This document shows positions 46,064 to 54,620 of a DNA stretch of 64,000 nucleotides, one piece after another. The notes under the pieces were generated by a model that was given only the letters and a program-made list of their open reading frames with translations, made no database searches and was not told where the DNA came from. This stretch comes from Formosa sp. L2A11 (GTDB lineage: Bacteria; Bacteroidota; Bacteroidia; Flavobacteriales; Flavobacteriaceae). The position numbers were made by a program, and so were the translations under genes. Positions within the stretch are counted from its first letter, which is position 1. Each line of letters opens with the position of its first letter. The stretch covers positions 1,054,001 to 1,118,000 of the forward strand of contig NZ_CP047028.1 of NCBI RefSeq assembly GCF_009796865.1. Direction: 5' to 3'.

Positions 46064-47470
46064 CTAATTTAATTCGGTAACAGTATCATCGTTTCCGTCT
46101 CCTATTTTCTTTCCTTTTAAATATTCTGGTAATTCCATACCCGCCATATTAAACATTTCTTGAAGTGGTGGCACAGAACCATACATTCCAGAAATAAAGT
46201 TTGAAGTCGCTGTTTTACCATCTTTAGACGATCCGTTTTCCCAAACAGTAACTTTATCAATTTTAATATTTTTAATTGCTTCAGCTTGTAGCTTAACTAA
46301 TTCTGGAAGTTTATCTGCAATTAATAAAAGCACTGCATCTTGAGAGCTGTTTCCTGCCGCTTTTACAATTCTATCAAACCCTTCTGCTTGTTTTGTCATA
46401 ATTTCATAAAGACCTTGCGCTTCGGCTTGTGCTTTAAACAAAATAGCATCTGCATCTCCTCTTGCACGACGTCTTGTTCGTTCTGCTTCGGCTTCTGCAT
46501 CTATCTCTACTTTCTTTTTATCTATTTCTGCAGGTACAATAATATCTGCTAACTGTGTGCTTCTTTCTCTTTCGGCACGTGTAACTTCTGCTGCTTGTTC
46601 TGCAATGTAAGATTCTTCTAATGCTTTTGCAGATTGTACTTTTTCTGAAGCAATTGCAACACGTTCTGCTTCGGCTTCTCTTTGACGACGTAACGAATCT
46701 GAATTTGCTACATTAATTTTCGCAAGGTTTTCTCCTTCTACAGCTTTTGCATTTGCAGCCGCTACTTGTGTACGCTGATCTTGTACCGCGTTAGCTTCTC
46801 CAATAGAACCATCTCTAACTTTTTCGGCTACAGATTTACGAGCTGCGTTAATGGCATGTGCTGCAGCTTCTTTTCCTAAAGCTTCAATATAACCAGATTC
46901 GTCTACAATATCTGTAATGTTTACGTTGATTAATTTTAAACCTACTTTCTTTAATTCCGATTCTACACTGTTAGAAATATTAGTCAGGAACTTATCTCTG
47001 TCGTTATTTATTTCTTCAATATCCATAGATGCAACAACCAAACGAAGTTGTCCGAAAATAATTTCTTTTGCAAGTTCTTGGATTTGCTCTAAACCTTGAC
47101 CTAATAAACGCTCTGCAGCATTTTGCATAACGCCAGGTTCTGTAGAAATACCAATAGTAAAACGAGAAGGTACATTTACACGAATGTTCTGCTTACTTAA
47201 CGCATTAACCAGATTTACTTCTATAGAAATTGGAGTTAAATCTAGATATTCGTAATCTTGAATTACTGGCCAGATAAAAGATGCTCCACCGTGAATACAA
47301 CGGGCAGAATTTCCGGTACCAACCTTTCCATAAACGACCAAAATACGGTCTGAAGGGCATCGTTTATATCTTCTTACAAAAGTAAGGAGAATCATAAAAA
47401 CAAATAAAATAGCAAATCCAATAGCCAGTAATGGCGCTAAGGACTCAATTTGAAGCTGTAAAAAAGTCAT
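46064..47470 (-). CDS. Flotillin-like SPFH-domain membrane protein (YqiK type)
   Basis: The 468-residue protein has an N-terminal membrane helix (about 13-34), an SPFH/band 7 domain (about 45-215) and a long coiled-coil region (about 215-370) rich in EAEAERV-type repeats. The C-terminal 90 residues are less ordered and include TSNFISGMYGSVPPL. Flotillins organise membrane microdomains and usually pair with NfeD-type proteins; here the gene follows an NfeD-like gene by 2 bp. Oligomeric scaffold role inferred from family. Confidence 0.92.
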   Translation of the reverse strand: MTFLQLQIESLAPLLAIGFAILFVFMILLTFVRRYKRCPSDRILVVYGKVGTGNSARCIHGGASFIWPVIQDYEYLDLTPISIEVNLVNALSKQNIRVNVPSRFTIGISTEPGVMQNAAERLLGQGLEQIQELAKEIIFGQLRLVVASMDIEEINNDRDKFLTNISNSVESELKKVGLKLINVNITDIVDESGYIEALGKEAAAHAINAARKSVAEKVRDGSIGEANAVQDQRTQVAAANAKAVEGENLAKINVANSDSLRRQREAEAERVAIASEKVQSAKALEESYIAEQAAEVTRAERERSTQLADIIVPAEIDKKKVEIDAEAEAERTRRRARGDADAILFKAQAEAQGLYEIMTKQAEGFDRIVKAAGNSSQDAVLLLIADKLPELVKLQAEAIKNIKIDKVTVWENGSSKDGKTATSNFISGMYGSVPPLQEMFNMAGMELPEYLKGKKIGDGNDDTVTELN

Positions 47471-47472
47471 GA

Positions 47473-48048
47473 TTAGTTGGTGTGTTTATTAACAATTAAA
47501 ATTCCAGTGCCTGTTACTTCGGTCACTATTATTATATCTCCTTGATGAAGTTCTGAAGCATCGTCGGTTAATGCATCTAATTCGCGCATACCGCCTTGAA
47601 TATTTATATGTACTTTACCAATTCTAGAACGATTGGCACCTATAGTAAGATATACTTCTCCTATTTGGTTTAAAGCATTTTTAATTTTTAAAGAGCCGCT
47701 GCTATTTAATTTTCCTAAATAATAAAATAACGATGCCATAATAAGCATCATAATTAAACCACAAATACTAGAAATTAAAATAGTTACCCCATTAGACAGT
47801 CCATTGCCTATACAAGAAATCCCAGTCCACCCGAAAATGGTAAAAAATCCAATTAAATTTTTGAACGATAAAAACTGAAAACCAATACCTGTGTCGGCTT
47901 CTATGTCTGCATCTACATCTCCCGTTTCATCAAATTCACCACCAATAAAGGTTAAAAGAGTGAGTATAATAAAAATTACAGAAGCCGTTAAAGCGATAAT
48001 CCAGTACACCTTTTCGAAGGGTTCTAGTGCAGAAAACCAATTATTCAT
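47473..48048 (-). CDS. NfeD-like membrane protein with OB-fold (YqiJ type)
   Basis: The 191-residue protein has an N-terminal helix (about 13-35), an acidic stretch (GEFDETGDVDADIEADTG), two further membrane helices (about 62-82 and 88-112) and a C-terminal OB-fold domain (about 120-188, GKVHINIQGGMRELDAL, GDIIIVTEVTGTGILIV). This is the layout of the YqiJ/NfeD partner of flotillins. Its stop codon is 2 bp from the flotillin start, so the two are translated together. Confidence 0.87.
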   Translation of the reverse strand: MNNWFSALEPFEKVYWIIALTASVIFIILTLLTFIGGEFDETGDVDADIEADTGIGFQFLSFKNLIGFFTIFGWTGISCIGNGLSNGVTILISSICGLIMMLIMASLFYYLGKLNSSGSLKIKNALNQIGEVYLTIGANRSRIGKVHINIQGGMRELDALTDDASELHQGDIIIVTEVTGTGILIVNKHTN

Positions 48049-48130
48049 TAGTAGGTACGTTTTAATTAAGTTGTTAATATATAACCTTTTTGAAAAGGGT
48101 GCAATATATTATTAACCCTATTACCTATAA

Positions 48131-49663
48131 TTAATTATGTTTTCTAGGAATTCCATGCTCCATATTATCTAAAGCATAAATAGTCCAAGCTAGAATTACG
48201 GCATTTTTCTTTAGGTCGTTTTCATTAACATATTCTAAAAAATCAAGATATGAATGATGCGTAACCGTACCGTAAGCTAATTCGTCTTGAATAAACTGAA
48301 ATGAAGGTATATTGTAATAATCAAACGTTTCATGATCTGTAGATAGTGTATTTTCTATAGTTATAGCACCAGAACTTATACATGAAATAGGCTCGAATAT
48401 TTTCTTAAAAACAGGTCGTGCCAATTCATTATTCTGTAAATAAACACCTCTTACTGCACCAGCACCATTATCTAAATTAAAATAAGCAGTAATTTTCTTA
48501 GATTCTGAATTTGGTTTTTTATCTAAATCTCCAAAGTGTTTTTTAGCATAAGCGGTAGAGCCTAAAAAAGCTTGCTCTTCGCCACCCCAAAGTCCAATTT
48601 TAATGGTTCTTTTTGGTTTATAATCTATAGCTTTAAGTATACGCAAAGCTTCTACCAACGTAACGCAGTTTACGCCATTATCTGTAGCGCCTGCTCCAGA
48701 ATGCCAAGAATCGAAATGAGCTCCTAACAAAATAGATTCTGATTTTAGTTTCGCATCTGTTCCAGAAATTTCTCCAATAATATTTACATTATTTTCAGGC
48801 TCGCTATAAAATTCGGTTTGTAAATTAAGACGTATTGTTGGTGGCGTATTTAATTTTGTCATTCTGTATAACCTACCAAAATGTTCAGGCATGATGGTAA
48901 AATAAGGTAATGGTTTTAGATCTGTATCTCGGTAATAATAGGTTCCTTGCGGATGCAAAACACCTAAATACATAGGCTGCGTAGTTAGTACCGCTAAAGC
49001 ACCTTCTGCTTCTACGAATTTAAGAAAATCTTCATCTGCTTTATCTTCGGTTTTCCATTCCTCAAATAATTCTGGTAGCGGTGTTGTTTTAACCTCTGCA
49101 GTTAGTTTAGATTCCATTTGTTTTAACTGCTGCTCTGAATATCTAAATTCAAGAGTATCTAAAAGCGATTTCTTTTGTGGCTCCACACCTAAAAGAACTA
49201 CTTTACCTTTTAGTTTACCTGAAAAGTCCTGTCTTACCTGACTCATATCTGCAAAACTTTCAATACTTATAACTTCGCCAGAAACAACCCCATTTGTACT
49301 TTTAGACATTGCTAAAGGATATGCAGAAATACTCATATAATTTGGAGTAACCATTTCAACTTTAAACGTTTTAACGTCCCAACCTCGACAATTATCGCAA
49401 TAATTTTCAAAATGCACGTTTTGAAGACCGCTATTTTTCATCTCGTCAGACATCCATTTTGCTGCTTTAAAATACGCTCTGCTCCCGGTAAGTCTTTGAC
49501 CATAAATATCAGTTAACTGACTTAGCATATCCATAGCTTCAGATTTTTTAAAGCCTTCATTCCTAATTTCGGATAATACCGTTTCATTAGTTGTTAATTG
49601 CGCATAACTGTGTAGCGAAAGTGCTATAAAAAAGGATATAGCAATAATTGTTTTTAGATTCAT
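48131..49663 (-). CDS. Exported M28 family zinc aminopeptidase
   Basis: The 510-residue protein has a signal peptide (ending SLHSYAQ, about 22), a PA-type insert (about 125-275) and an M28 catalytic domain. Zinc ligands and catalytic residues are visible: His316 and Asp318 (GAHFDSW), Asp328 (ATDNG), Glu362/Glu363 (GGEEQ), Asp398 (NLDNG) and the His in TDHETFDY. It should cut amino acids from peptide N-termini (or act as a carboxypeptidase) in the periplasm or outside. A cysteine pair (Cys89 and Cys92) may form a disulfide. Stands alone. Confidence 0.9.
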   Translation of the reverse strand: MNLKTIIAISFFIALSLHSYAQLTTNETVLSEIRNEGFKKSEAMDMLSQLTDIYGQRLTGSRAYFKAAKWMSDEMKNSGLQNVHFENYCDNCRGWDVKTFKVEMVTPNYMSISAYPLAMSKSTNGVVSGEVISIESFADMSQVRQDFSGKLKGKVVLLGVEPQKKSLLDTLEFRYSEQQLKQMESKLTAEVKTTPLPELFEEWKTEDKADEDFLKFVEAEGALAVLTTQPMYLGVLHPQGTYYYRDTDLKPLPYFTIMPEHFGRLYRMTKLNTPPTIRLNLQTEFYSEPENNVNIIGEISGTDAKLKSESILLGAHFDSWHSGAGATDNGVNCVTLVEALRILKAIDYKPKRTIKIGLWGGEEQAFLGSTAYAKKHFGDLDKKPNSESKKITAYFNLDNGAGAVRGVYLQNNELARPVFKKIFEPISCISSGAITIENTLSTDHETFDYYNIPSFQFIQDELAYGTVTHHSYLDFLEYVNENDLKKNAVILAWTIYALDNMEHGIPRKHN

Positions 49664-49739
49664 AATTATGATGAGGTGTGTTTTATTGTAGAATTTAGAC
49701 GGTTATTTAAATAATATTATGCGCTTTTTAAACTTCTAA

Positions 49740-50186
49740 TCATGAGTTTTTATTGATAGAACTCGTATCTATACGTGTCTTTAAAAATTCTAAATATTTA
49801 GGATCATCTTCAGAAAAAATTTCATCGCCTTCTATAGCGAAAGCTCTGGTTAATTCGTCTGCTGCGCGGTCTAGATTACCAACTTCAAATTGACATTGAC
49901 CAAGTCGCATGTGTATAAATGGATTATCTATTCCTCCAGGACAATGCATTGCTGTAGAAAGATTATCTACTCCTGCTTGAAAATCATTTCCAATAAAATT
50001 AGCATCGCCAATCGCGGTTAAAATCCAAGTTACAGCATCCCAATCTGTTTTAGGTTCGGGTACCAAATCAAATGCTTTCCAATAATTTTCTATCGCCAAA
50101 CTAAAATTTTCTTGATCGACTAAACTATCTCCTTTTTCACATAAATCCTGAATATCTAAATATGTTTTATCGTCTAACTCTGCCAT
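49740..50186 (-). CDS. Small TPR-like protein
   Basis: The 148-residue product has no signal peptide and is helical, with TPR-like segments (CEKGDSLVDQENFSLAIENY, MRLGQCQFEVGNLDRAADEL). Strongly acidic. TPR proteins mediate protein contacts; no partner is apparent. It follows the tRNA region and precedes the M28 gene by 76 bp. Confidence 0.75.
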   Translation of the reverse strand: MAELDDKTYLDIQDLCEKGDSLVDQENFSLAIENYWKAFDLVPEPKTDWDAVTWILTAIGDANFIGNDFQAGVDNLSTAMHCPGGIDNPFIHMRLGQCQFEVGNLDRAADELTRAFAIEGDEIFSEDDPKYLEFLKTRIDTSSINKNS

Positions 50187-50642
50187 TTTATTATTTTTTA
50201 ATTACCTAAAACGTTGCGTGTTTGTGAACAGGAAATTTCCGAAGAAAATAAGAAGTAACAAAACATGAAACTAATATTTATTAAACTAAAAACTGCTCTT
50301 TTTATTATACTATAATATTTAACGCACGTGTTTTAGAAATTTATTACACTAAACCCCTTTCCTTTATATTTTTAAAGAATTATAATGACATTTTCTTTTC
50401 AAAAACAGCACTTAACTAAAACTACTTATATAGCTATTTTTTATATTATAGCACAAATAAAATATACTATAAAAACATCATTATCAGTCAAATATAATAT
50501 TTATACAATTAGTTTTACCTATATATTTTAAAATTTAATTACTACCATAAAAATACACACGCTTATTATTAAATACTGCTTTAAGGATATTGAGCCATAG
50601 AAAATGAAATAGCAAAAAAGGATTATATAATTCGTATTAAAG
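50187..50642. other. AT-rich intergenic region without recognisable features
   Basis: About 455 bp between the TPR gene and the tRNA terminator. No credible coding frame, no strong hairpin and no repeat is seen; it must contain the promoter of the TPR gene. Confidence 0.6.
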
Positions 50643-50680
50643 AGAAAAAACAAAAAAGCCTCTCGATTTCTCGAAAGGCT
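50643..50680 (-). terminator. Terminator of the tRNA gene
   Basis: On the minus strand a 10-bp stem (AGCCTTTCGA / TCGAGAGGCT, one T-G pair) is closed by a GAAA tetraloop and followed by two T-runs. It lies about 15 bases after the tRNA 3' end. Confidence 0.85.
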
Positions 50681-50694
50681 TAACAATATTGAAG

Positions 50695-50768
50695 TGGTCC
50701 CACATGGACTCGAACCATGGACCACCTGATTATGAGTCAGGTGCTCTAACCAACTGAGCTATAGGACC
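50695..50768 (-). tRNA. tRNA with CAT anticodon (elongator Met or Ile2)
   Basis: Read on the minus strand: 7-bp acceptor stem GGTCCTA / TGGGACC, D-arm TAGCTCAGTTGGTTAGAGCA, anticodon arm CCTGACTCATAATCAGG with anticodon CAT (50732-50734) and T-arm GGTTCGAGTCC. Discriminator A; the CCA end is not encoded. It is not an initiator, because the G1-C72 pair is intact. Whether it is elongator Met or the lysidine-modified Ile2 cannot be decided by eye. Confidence 0.93.
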
Positions 50769-50964
50769 TCAAAATTGGAGTGCAATATTACTATTATTTT
50801 TAAAATTCTACAAACCTTTTTGCAATTACTTTTTACTTAATTTTATTCTTACAACACTTTAATTCTCTACATAGCACGTAGAACACTGTTTATTAAATAT
50901 TTTATACTTTTATATTTCAATGTAAATTTTACTTCTAAAAGTAAGATAATCTTTAAATATCGAC

Positions 50965-50972
50965 TATTTTTG
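50965..50972 (+). promoter_or_regulatory. Candidate -7 promoter box of rbfA
   Basis: TATTTTTG ends only four bases before the rbfA ATG (50977). With usual spacing the transcript would begin at or next to the start codon, i.e. a leaderless mRNA. Confidence 0.45.
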
Positions 50973-50976
50973 CACC

Positions 50977-51369
50977 ATGGAAAGTAATAGACAAAAAAAA
51001 ATAGGCTCAGTTTTACAACGCGATTTAGTAGACGTACTTCAAAATGCCGCAACTCAAGGTGGAATGAAAGGGATACTAATTTCGGTATCTAAAGTAAACG
51101 TAACTGTAGATCTTTCTATTGCGAAAGTATATCTTAGTATTTTTCCTAACGATAAGGCCAAAGAATTACTAGTTGGTATTCGTTCTAACACACCTTTAAT
51201 TAGACACGAGCTAGCACAACGTACAAAACACCAATTACGTAGAATGCCTAATTTAGAATTTTTTGTAGATGACTCTTTAGAGTATATCGACCAAATAGAA
51301 CAATCTTTAAAAGGAAAAGACAATCCTATTAACAATCCAGACCTTTTAGGAGATCACAAAAAGTCGTAA
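50977..51369 (+). CDS. rbfA: Ribosome-binding factor A
   Basis: The 130-residue protein is a KH-type 30S maturation factor needed for 16S rRNA 5' processing and growth in the cold. The start MESNRQKKIGSVLQRDLVDV and the segment HELAQRTKHQLRRMPNLEFF (about 73-92) are typical. It is followed at 1 bp by the LolE-like gene, forming an operon common in flavobacteria. Confidence 0.94.
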   Translation: MESNRQKKIGSVLQRDLVDVLQNAATQGGMKGILISVSKVNVTVDLSIAKVYLSIFPNDKAKELLVGIRSNTPLIRHELAQRTKHQLRRMPNLEFFVDDSLEYIDQIEQSLKGKDNPINNPDLLGDHKKS

Positions 51370-51370
51370 A

Positions 51371-52576
51371 TTGAATTTCCCGCTGTACATTGCCCAACGT
51401 TATTTACGCTCGAAAAGCAGCAACAATGCCATTAATTTTATAACTATAATTGCTGCCGTAGGTGTTATTCTTGGGGCCGCTTCACTGTTTATTGTGCTTT
51501 CTGGTTTTTCTGGATTAAAGGATTTTACACTGAAGTTTTCTACCATTATAGACCCAGATTTAAAGGCTGTTCCTGCTACAGGAAAATCGTTTATGCTTTC
51601 AGACAAACAGTTTAAAGCATTACATGATTTAGATGCTATTGCTTCGTATTCTAAAATTATTGAAGAACGCGTTATTCTGGCTTACGATGGCAAAAACTTT
51701 CCTGCCTTTATAAAAGGTGTAGACGAAAATTATAATCAAGTAAATGCCATAGATTCCGTTATTATTCAAGGGAGTTGGTTAAATCAAAACACCAACCAAA
51801 TGGTTGCAGGTTGGGGTGTTTCTAATCATTTATCGCTAGGTGTTTTAGACTACGGAAAATCAGTTACCATTTACGTTCCAAAACCGGGAACAGGACAAAT
51901 TACCTCAACAAAAAGTGCTTTCAATGCCATACATTGTGTAAATATTGGCTTGTTTGATGTAAACGAAACATTGAATGAAACCTATGTATACACACCATTC
52001 GAAATGTCTCGCGAACTTTTAAGTTATAAACCTAATCAGGTTTCGGCTATAGAATTTAAAATGAATCCGAATATAGACGAAGATATTATAAAATCGCAGC
52101 TTAAAGCTATTTTAGGAGATACTGTAATTATTAAAAATCGTGTACAATTAAATGATGCACTTTATAAAATGTTGAATACCGAGAATTTAGCGGTGTATTT
52201 AATATTTACTTTAGTTTTAATTATTGCTCTTTTTAATGTGATTGGCTCTATAGTTATGATGATTTTAGACAAGAAAAAAACACTGAGTACACTTTATAAA
52301 CTAGGAGCTTCTGTAAGAGATATTAGACGTATATTTTTCTATCAAGGCAGTTTAATGGCTGTTTTTGGTGGTATTGCCGGCTTAATAATTGGCCTTGTAA
52401 TTGTAGGGCTGCAACAAGCCTTTTCTTTGGTTATGATTACGCCTAGCTTACCTTATCCGGTTGCAATTAATTTTTCTAATGTAATAATTGTACTGCTTAC
52501 CATTTCGATATTAGGAATTATAGCATCAAAAATTGCTTCTGTTAGAATTTCTAAGTCTTTAATTGAAACCATTTAA
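51371..52576 (+). CDS. LolE-like FtsX-family ABC transporter permease
   Basis: The 401-residue protein has the MacB/LolC-LolE layout: one N-terminal membrane helix (about 21-46), a large periplasmic domain (about 47-270) and three C-terminal helices (about 272-300, 318-352, 368-395). It probably extracts lipoproteins from the inner membrane together with a LolD-type ATPase encoded elsewhere. The start is TTG at 51371, one base after the rbfA stop; MNFPLYIAQRYLRSKSSNNA is the family N-terminus. Its last 21 bases are part of a 94-bp repeat. Confidence 0.88.
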   Translation: MNFPLYIAQRYLRSKSSNNAINFITIIAAVGVILGAASLFIVLSGFSGLKDFTLKFSTIIDPDLKAVPATGKSFMLSDKQFKALHDLDAIASYSKIIEERVILAYDGKNFPAFIKGVDENYNQVNAIDSVIIQGSWLNQNTNQMVAGWGVSNHLSLGVLDYGKSVTIYVPKPGTGQITSTKSAFNAIHCVNIGLFDVNETLNETYVYTPFEMSRELLSYKPNQVSAIEFKMNPNIDEDIIKSQLKAILGDTVIIKNRVQLNDALYKMLNTENLAVYLIFTLVLIIALFNVIGSIVMMILDKKKTLSTLYKLGASVRDIRRIFFYQGSLMAVFGGIAGLIIGLVIVGLQQAFSLVMITPSLPYPVAINFSNVIIVLLTISILGIIASKIASVRISKSLIETI

Positions 52577-52649
52577 TATCGGATAATTTAAAAGAATTCT
52601 CCTAAATGATAATTTGACGTCACCCTGAATTTATTTCAGGGTCTCAATT
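52556..52649. repeat. 94-bp perfect direct repeat, copy 1 (includes the end of the LolE-like gene)
   Basis: Identical to 52790-52883. It begins inside the last codons of the permease gene (TCTTTAATTGAAACCATTTAA) and ends with a REP-like palindrome, ACCCTGAA / TTCAGGGT with a 5-base loop (52622-52642). Confidence 0.95.
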
Positions 52650-52683
52650 GTTAATACATAATTGTCAACTATTCAAAATAATG

Positions 52684-52733
52684 TGATACTGAAATCAAAG
52701 ATTCAACGAAATCAAACAAGTTCAGCATGACGG
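52684..52733. repeat. REP-like sequence between the direct repeats
   Basis: GATACTGAAATCAA and CAAGTTCAGCATGAC resemble the two arms of the short palindromic repeats (GTCATxCTGAACTTGTTTCAG type) scattered in Bacteroidota genomes. Imperfect; classification by eye. Confidence 0.5.
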
Positions 52734-52789
52734 TTGAATAAACAAAACGATAAAGCTTCAAAAAAAATTGTCCGATTCAGAATTCTAAA

Positions 52790-52883
52790 TCTTTAATTGA
52801 AACCATTTAATATCGGATAATTTAAAAGAATTCTCCTAAATGATAATTTGACGTCACCCTGAATTTATTTCAGGGTCTCAATT
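52790..52883. repeat. 94-bp perfect direct repeat, copy 2
   Basis: Second copy of 52556-52649, 140 bp after the first ends. It carries a non-coding copy of the last codons and stop of the permease gene, then the same CCCTGAA palindrome (52856-52876), which can form a terminator-like hairpin in front of the convergent dusB end. Similarity extends about ten bases further left with two differences. Confidence 0.95.
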
Positions 52884-52920
52884 ATTGAATCTGTAATTAA
52901 ATACTAAATTTCCAACCGCA

Positions 52921-53916
52921 TTAGCGTTCAAACTTATAATCAGAAAAATCGTTTAAAACCATATCTAAAGCATCAAAAACATCTTTAGAAGCATCGCTAG
53001 TTACTATACGCTGGCGGTATTCTTTAAAATGCGGAATACCTTTAAAGTAGTTTGTATAATGACGACGGGTTTCAAAAACACCAAGAATTTCGCCTTTCCA
53101 ATCAATGGCCATTTGTAAATGACGTTTGGCCGCTTCTACACGCGCTTCAATAGTAATTGGATCGAGATGTTCTCCGGTTTCAAAAAAGTGTTTTACTTGC
53201 TTAAAAAACCACGGGTTTCCAATACTTGCACGACCAATCATACAACCATCTAAACCATATTCGTCACGCATTTTCATGGCTTTCTCTGGCGTATCTACAT
53301 CGCCATTTCCAAATACAGGAATATGCATTCTTGGGTTGTTTTTTACATCGGCAATCGGTCCCCAATCGGCATCTCCTTTATACATTTGTGCACGTGTACG
53401 TCCATGAATAGAAATTGCTTTACAACCTACATCTTGTAAACGTTCGGCAACTTCCATAATACGTATAGAATCGTGATCCCACCCCAAACGGGTTTTTACA
53501 GTTATTGGTAAGTGGGTACGTTTTACCATGGCTTCAGTTAAACTCACCATTAAATCAATATCTTTTAAAATCCCTGCTCCAGCACCTTTAGAGACTACTT
53601 TTTTAACAGGACATCCAAAATTAATATCAATAATATCGGGTTTAGACCGAGTTACTATATCTACAGTTTGTAACATACTATCCAGATTAGCTCCAAAAAT
53701 TTGAATACCAACCGGACGCTCTTTTTCGTAAATATCTAATTTCATGGTACTTTTTGCAGCATCACGAATTAAGCCTTCGCTAGAAATAAATTCTGTATAC
53801 ACCACATCTGCGCCCTGCTCTTTACAAAGTGCACGAAAAGGTGGATCGCTAACATCTTCCATAGGTGCTAAAAGTAACGGAAAATCGGGAAGTTCTATAG
53901 TATCTATTTTAACCAA
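52921..53916 (-). CDS. dusB: tRNA-dihydrouridine synthase
   Basis: The 331-residue flavoenzyme reduces uridine in the tRNA D-loop. The N-terminal LAPMEDVSDPPFR, the catalytic Cys102 in NFGCPVKKVVSKGAG, and KTRLGWDHDS (about 142-151) followed by ISIHGRTRAQMYKG (about 168-181) are typical. The start is TTG at 53916-53914, because the family's N-terminus (MVKIDTIEL) begins there and no upstream ATG exists; a TATTTTTG box lies 19 bases upstream. Confidence 0.95.
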   Translation of the reverse strand: MVKIDTIELPDFPLLLAPMEDVSDPPFRALCKEQGADVVYTEFISSEGLIRDAAKSTMKLDIYEKERPVGIQIFGANLDSMLQTVDIVTRSKPDIIDINFGCPVKKVVSKGAGAGILKDIDLMVSLTEAMVKRTHLPITVKTRLGWDHDSIRIMEVAERLQDVGCKAISIHGRTRAQMYKGDADWGPIADVKNNPRMHIPVFGNGDVDTPEKAMKMRDEYGLDGCMIGRASIGNPWFFKQVKHFFETGEHLDPITIEARVEAAKRHLQMAIDWKGEILGVFETRRHYTNYFKGIPHFKEYRQRIVTSDASKDVFDALDMVLNDFSDYKFER

Positions 53917-53935
53917 AGTCTATTTTTTAAGTGGG

Positions 53936-53943
53936 CAAAAATA
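53936..53943 (-). promoter_or_regulatory. Candidate -7 promoter box of dusB
   Basis: TATTTTTG on the minus strand, 19 bases before the TTG start of dusB. -33 element not evident. Confidence 0.4.
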
Positions 53944-54176
53944 CTTAAAATGATATAATAAATACTATTTCATTAATATTTTGTGATTGAAGTGTTTAAT
54001 ACATAAAACAGTAATGAAGATCTGTTTTAAAGAATAATAGGATGCCTAACTTCATTCTTAATGTATTGTAAAAATGATTTTTAACAGATAAGTAGTGGTT
54101 AATAAGAACCTAAAAAATGAGATCTTGAGTATTACTTTCAAGATATAAACAATTGTCTTTATTTAATTTTTTTAAC

Positions 54177-54530
54177 TTAATTAACAAAAACATCTACAGC
54201 ATTTAATTCTTTTTCAGATAATTCTTTTAAAACAACAGATTCTAAATAAATCACTTTATCTATAAATATCTCTTTACTGTAAGAAGAGTATCCTACAAAA
54301 CTAATTTCTAAATCATAAGTTCCTGTTTCAATTCTATCTATAACAAAGTGTCCACTATCGTTAGTTATTGTTCCTTTAAGTTCAGAATCGTCGGACTTAT
54401 TTGTTATAATAACATTGGCATAAGAAATGGGAGAATTGTTTTGATCTGTGACCTGTGCAGAAATTTTATTTTCTTGAGAAATACACACATAAGAACAAAG
54501 AACAAAGAAGATAGTTAGTTTTAAAGACAT
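54177..54530 (-). CDS. Orphan carboxypeptidase-regulatory-like domain, truncated paralogue of the next receptor
   Basis: The 117-residue product has a signal peptide (about 1-18) and one CarboxypepD_reg-like beta-sandwich (about 21-105). About half of its residues are identical to the first 117 residues of the 802-residue receptor encoded just upstream, including MSLKLT, SYANVI, GTITND and SFVGY/SFIGY. It stops where the receptor's plug would begin. The promoter region is also similar. It is either the remnant of a duplicated receptor gene or a kept one-domain protein; the intact frame and signal peptide favour expression. Downstream sequence shows no receptor remains. Confidence 0.75.
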   Translation of the reverse strand: MSLKLTIFFVLCSYVCISQENKISAQVTDQNNSPISYANVIITNKSDDSELKGTITNDSGHFVIDRIETGTYDLEISFVGYSSYSKEIFIDKVIYLESVVLKELSEKELNAVDVFVN

Positions 54531-54550
54531 AAGTTAAAAAAATGGTTATT

Positions 54551-54558
54551 CAAAAATA
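54551..54558 (-). promoter_or_regulatory. Candidate -7 promoter box of the orphan domain gene
   Basis: TATTTTTG on the minus strand, 20 bases before the ATG. The surrounding sequence (AATGGTTAxTCAAAAATA on the plus strand) is shared with the region before the full-length paralogue. Confidence 0.45.
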
Positions 54559-54620
54559 ACATAAAAAATCGTATTAACTTAAGAGATAATCATATTACAA
54601 ATCAATTACATAGAAGTTTA

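Noticed and set aside
50528..50725. 65-codon minus-strand frame
   Set aside because: It covers the 3' half of the tRNA and its terminator; the apparent protein is an artefact.
50867..51052. 61-codon minus-strand frame upstream of rbfA
   Set aside because: It overlaps the rbfA start antisense, has no family resemblance and contains the rbfA promoter box.
52556..52883. CRISPR array
   Set aside because: Only two repeat copies of 94 bp, including coding sequence, with a 140-bp spacer; this is a local duplication with REP-like palindromes.
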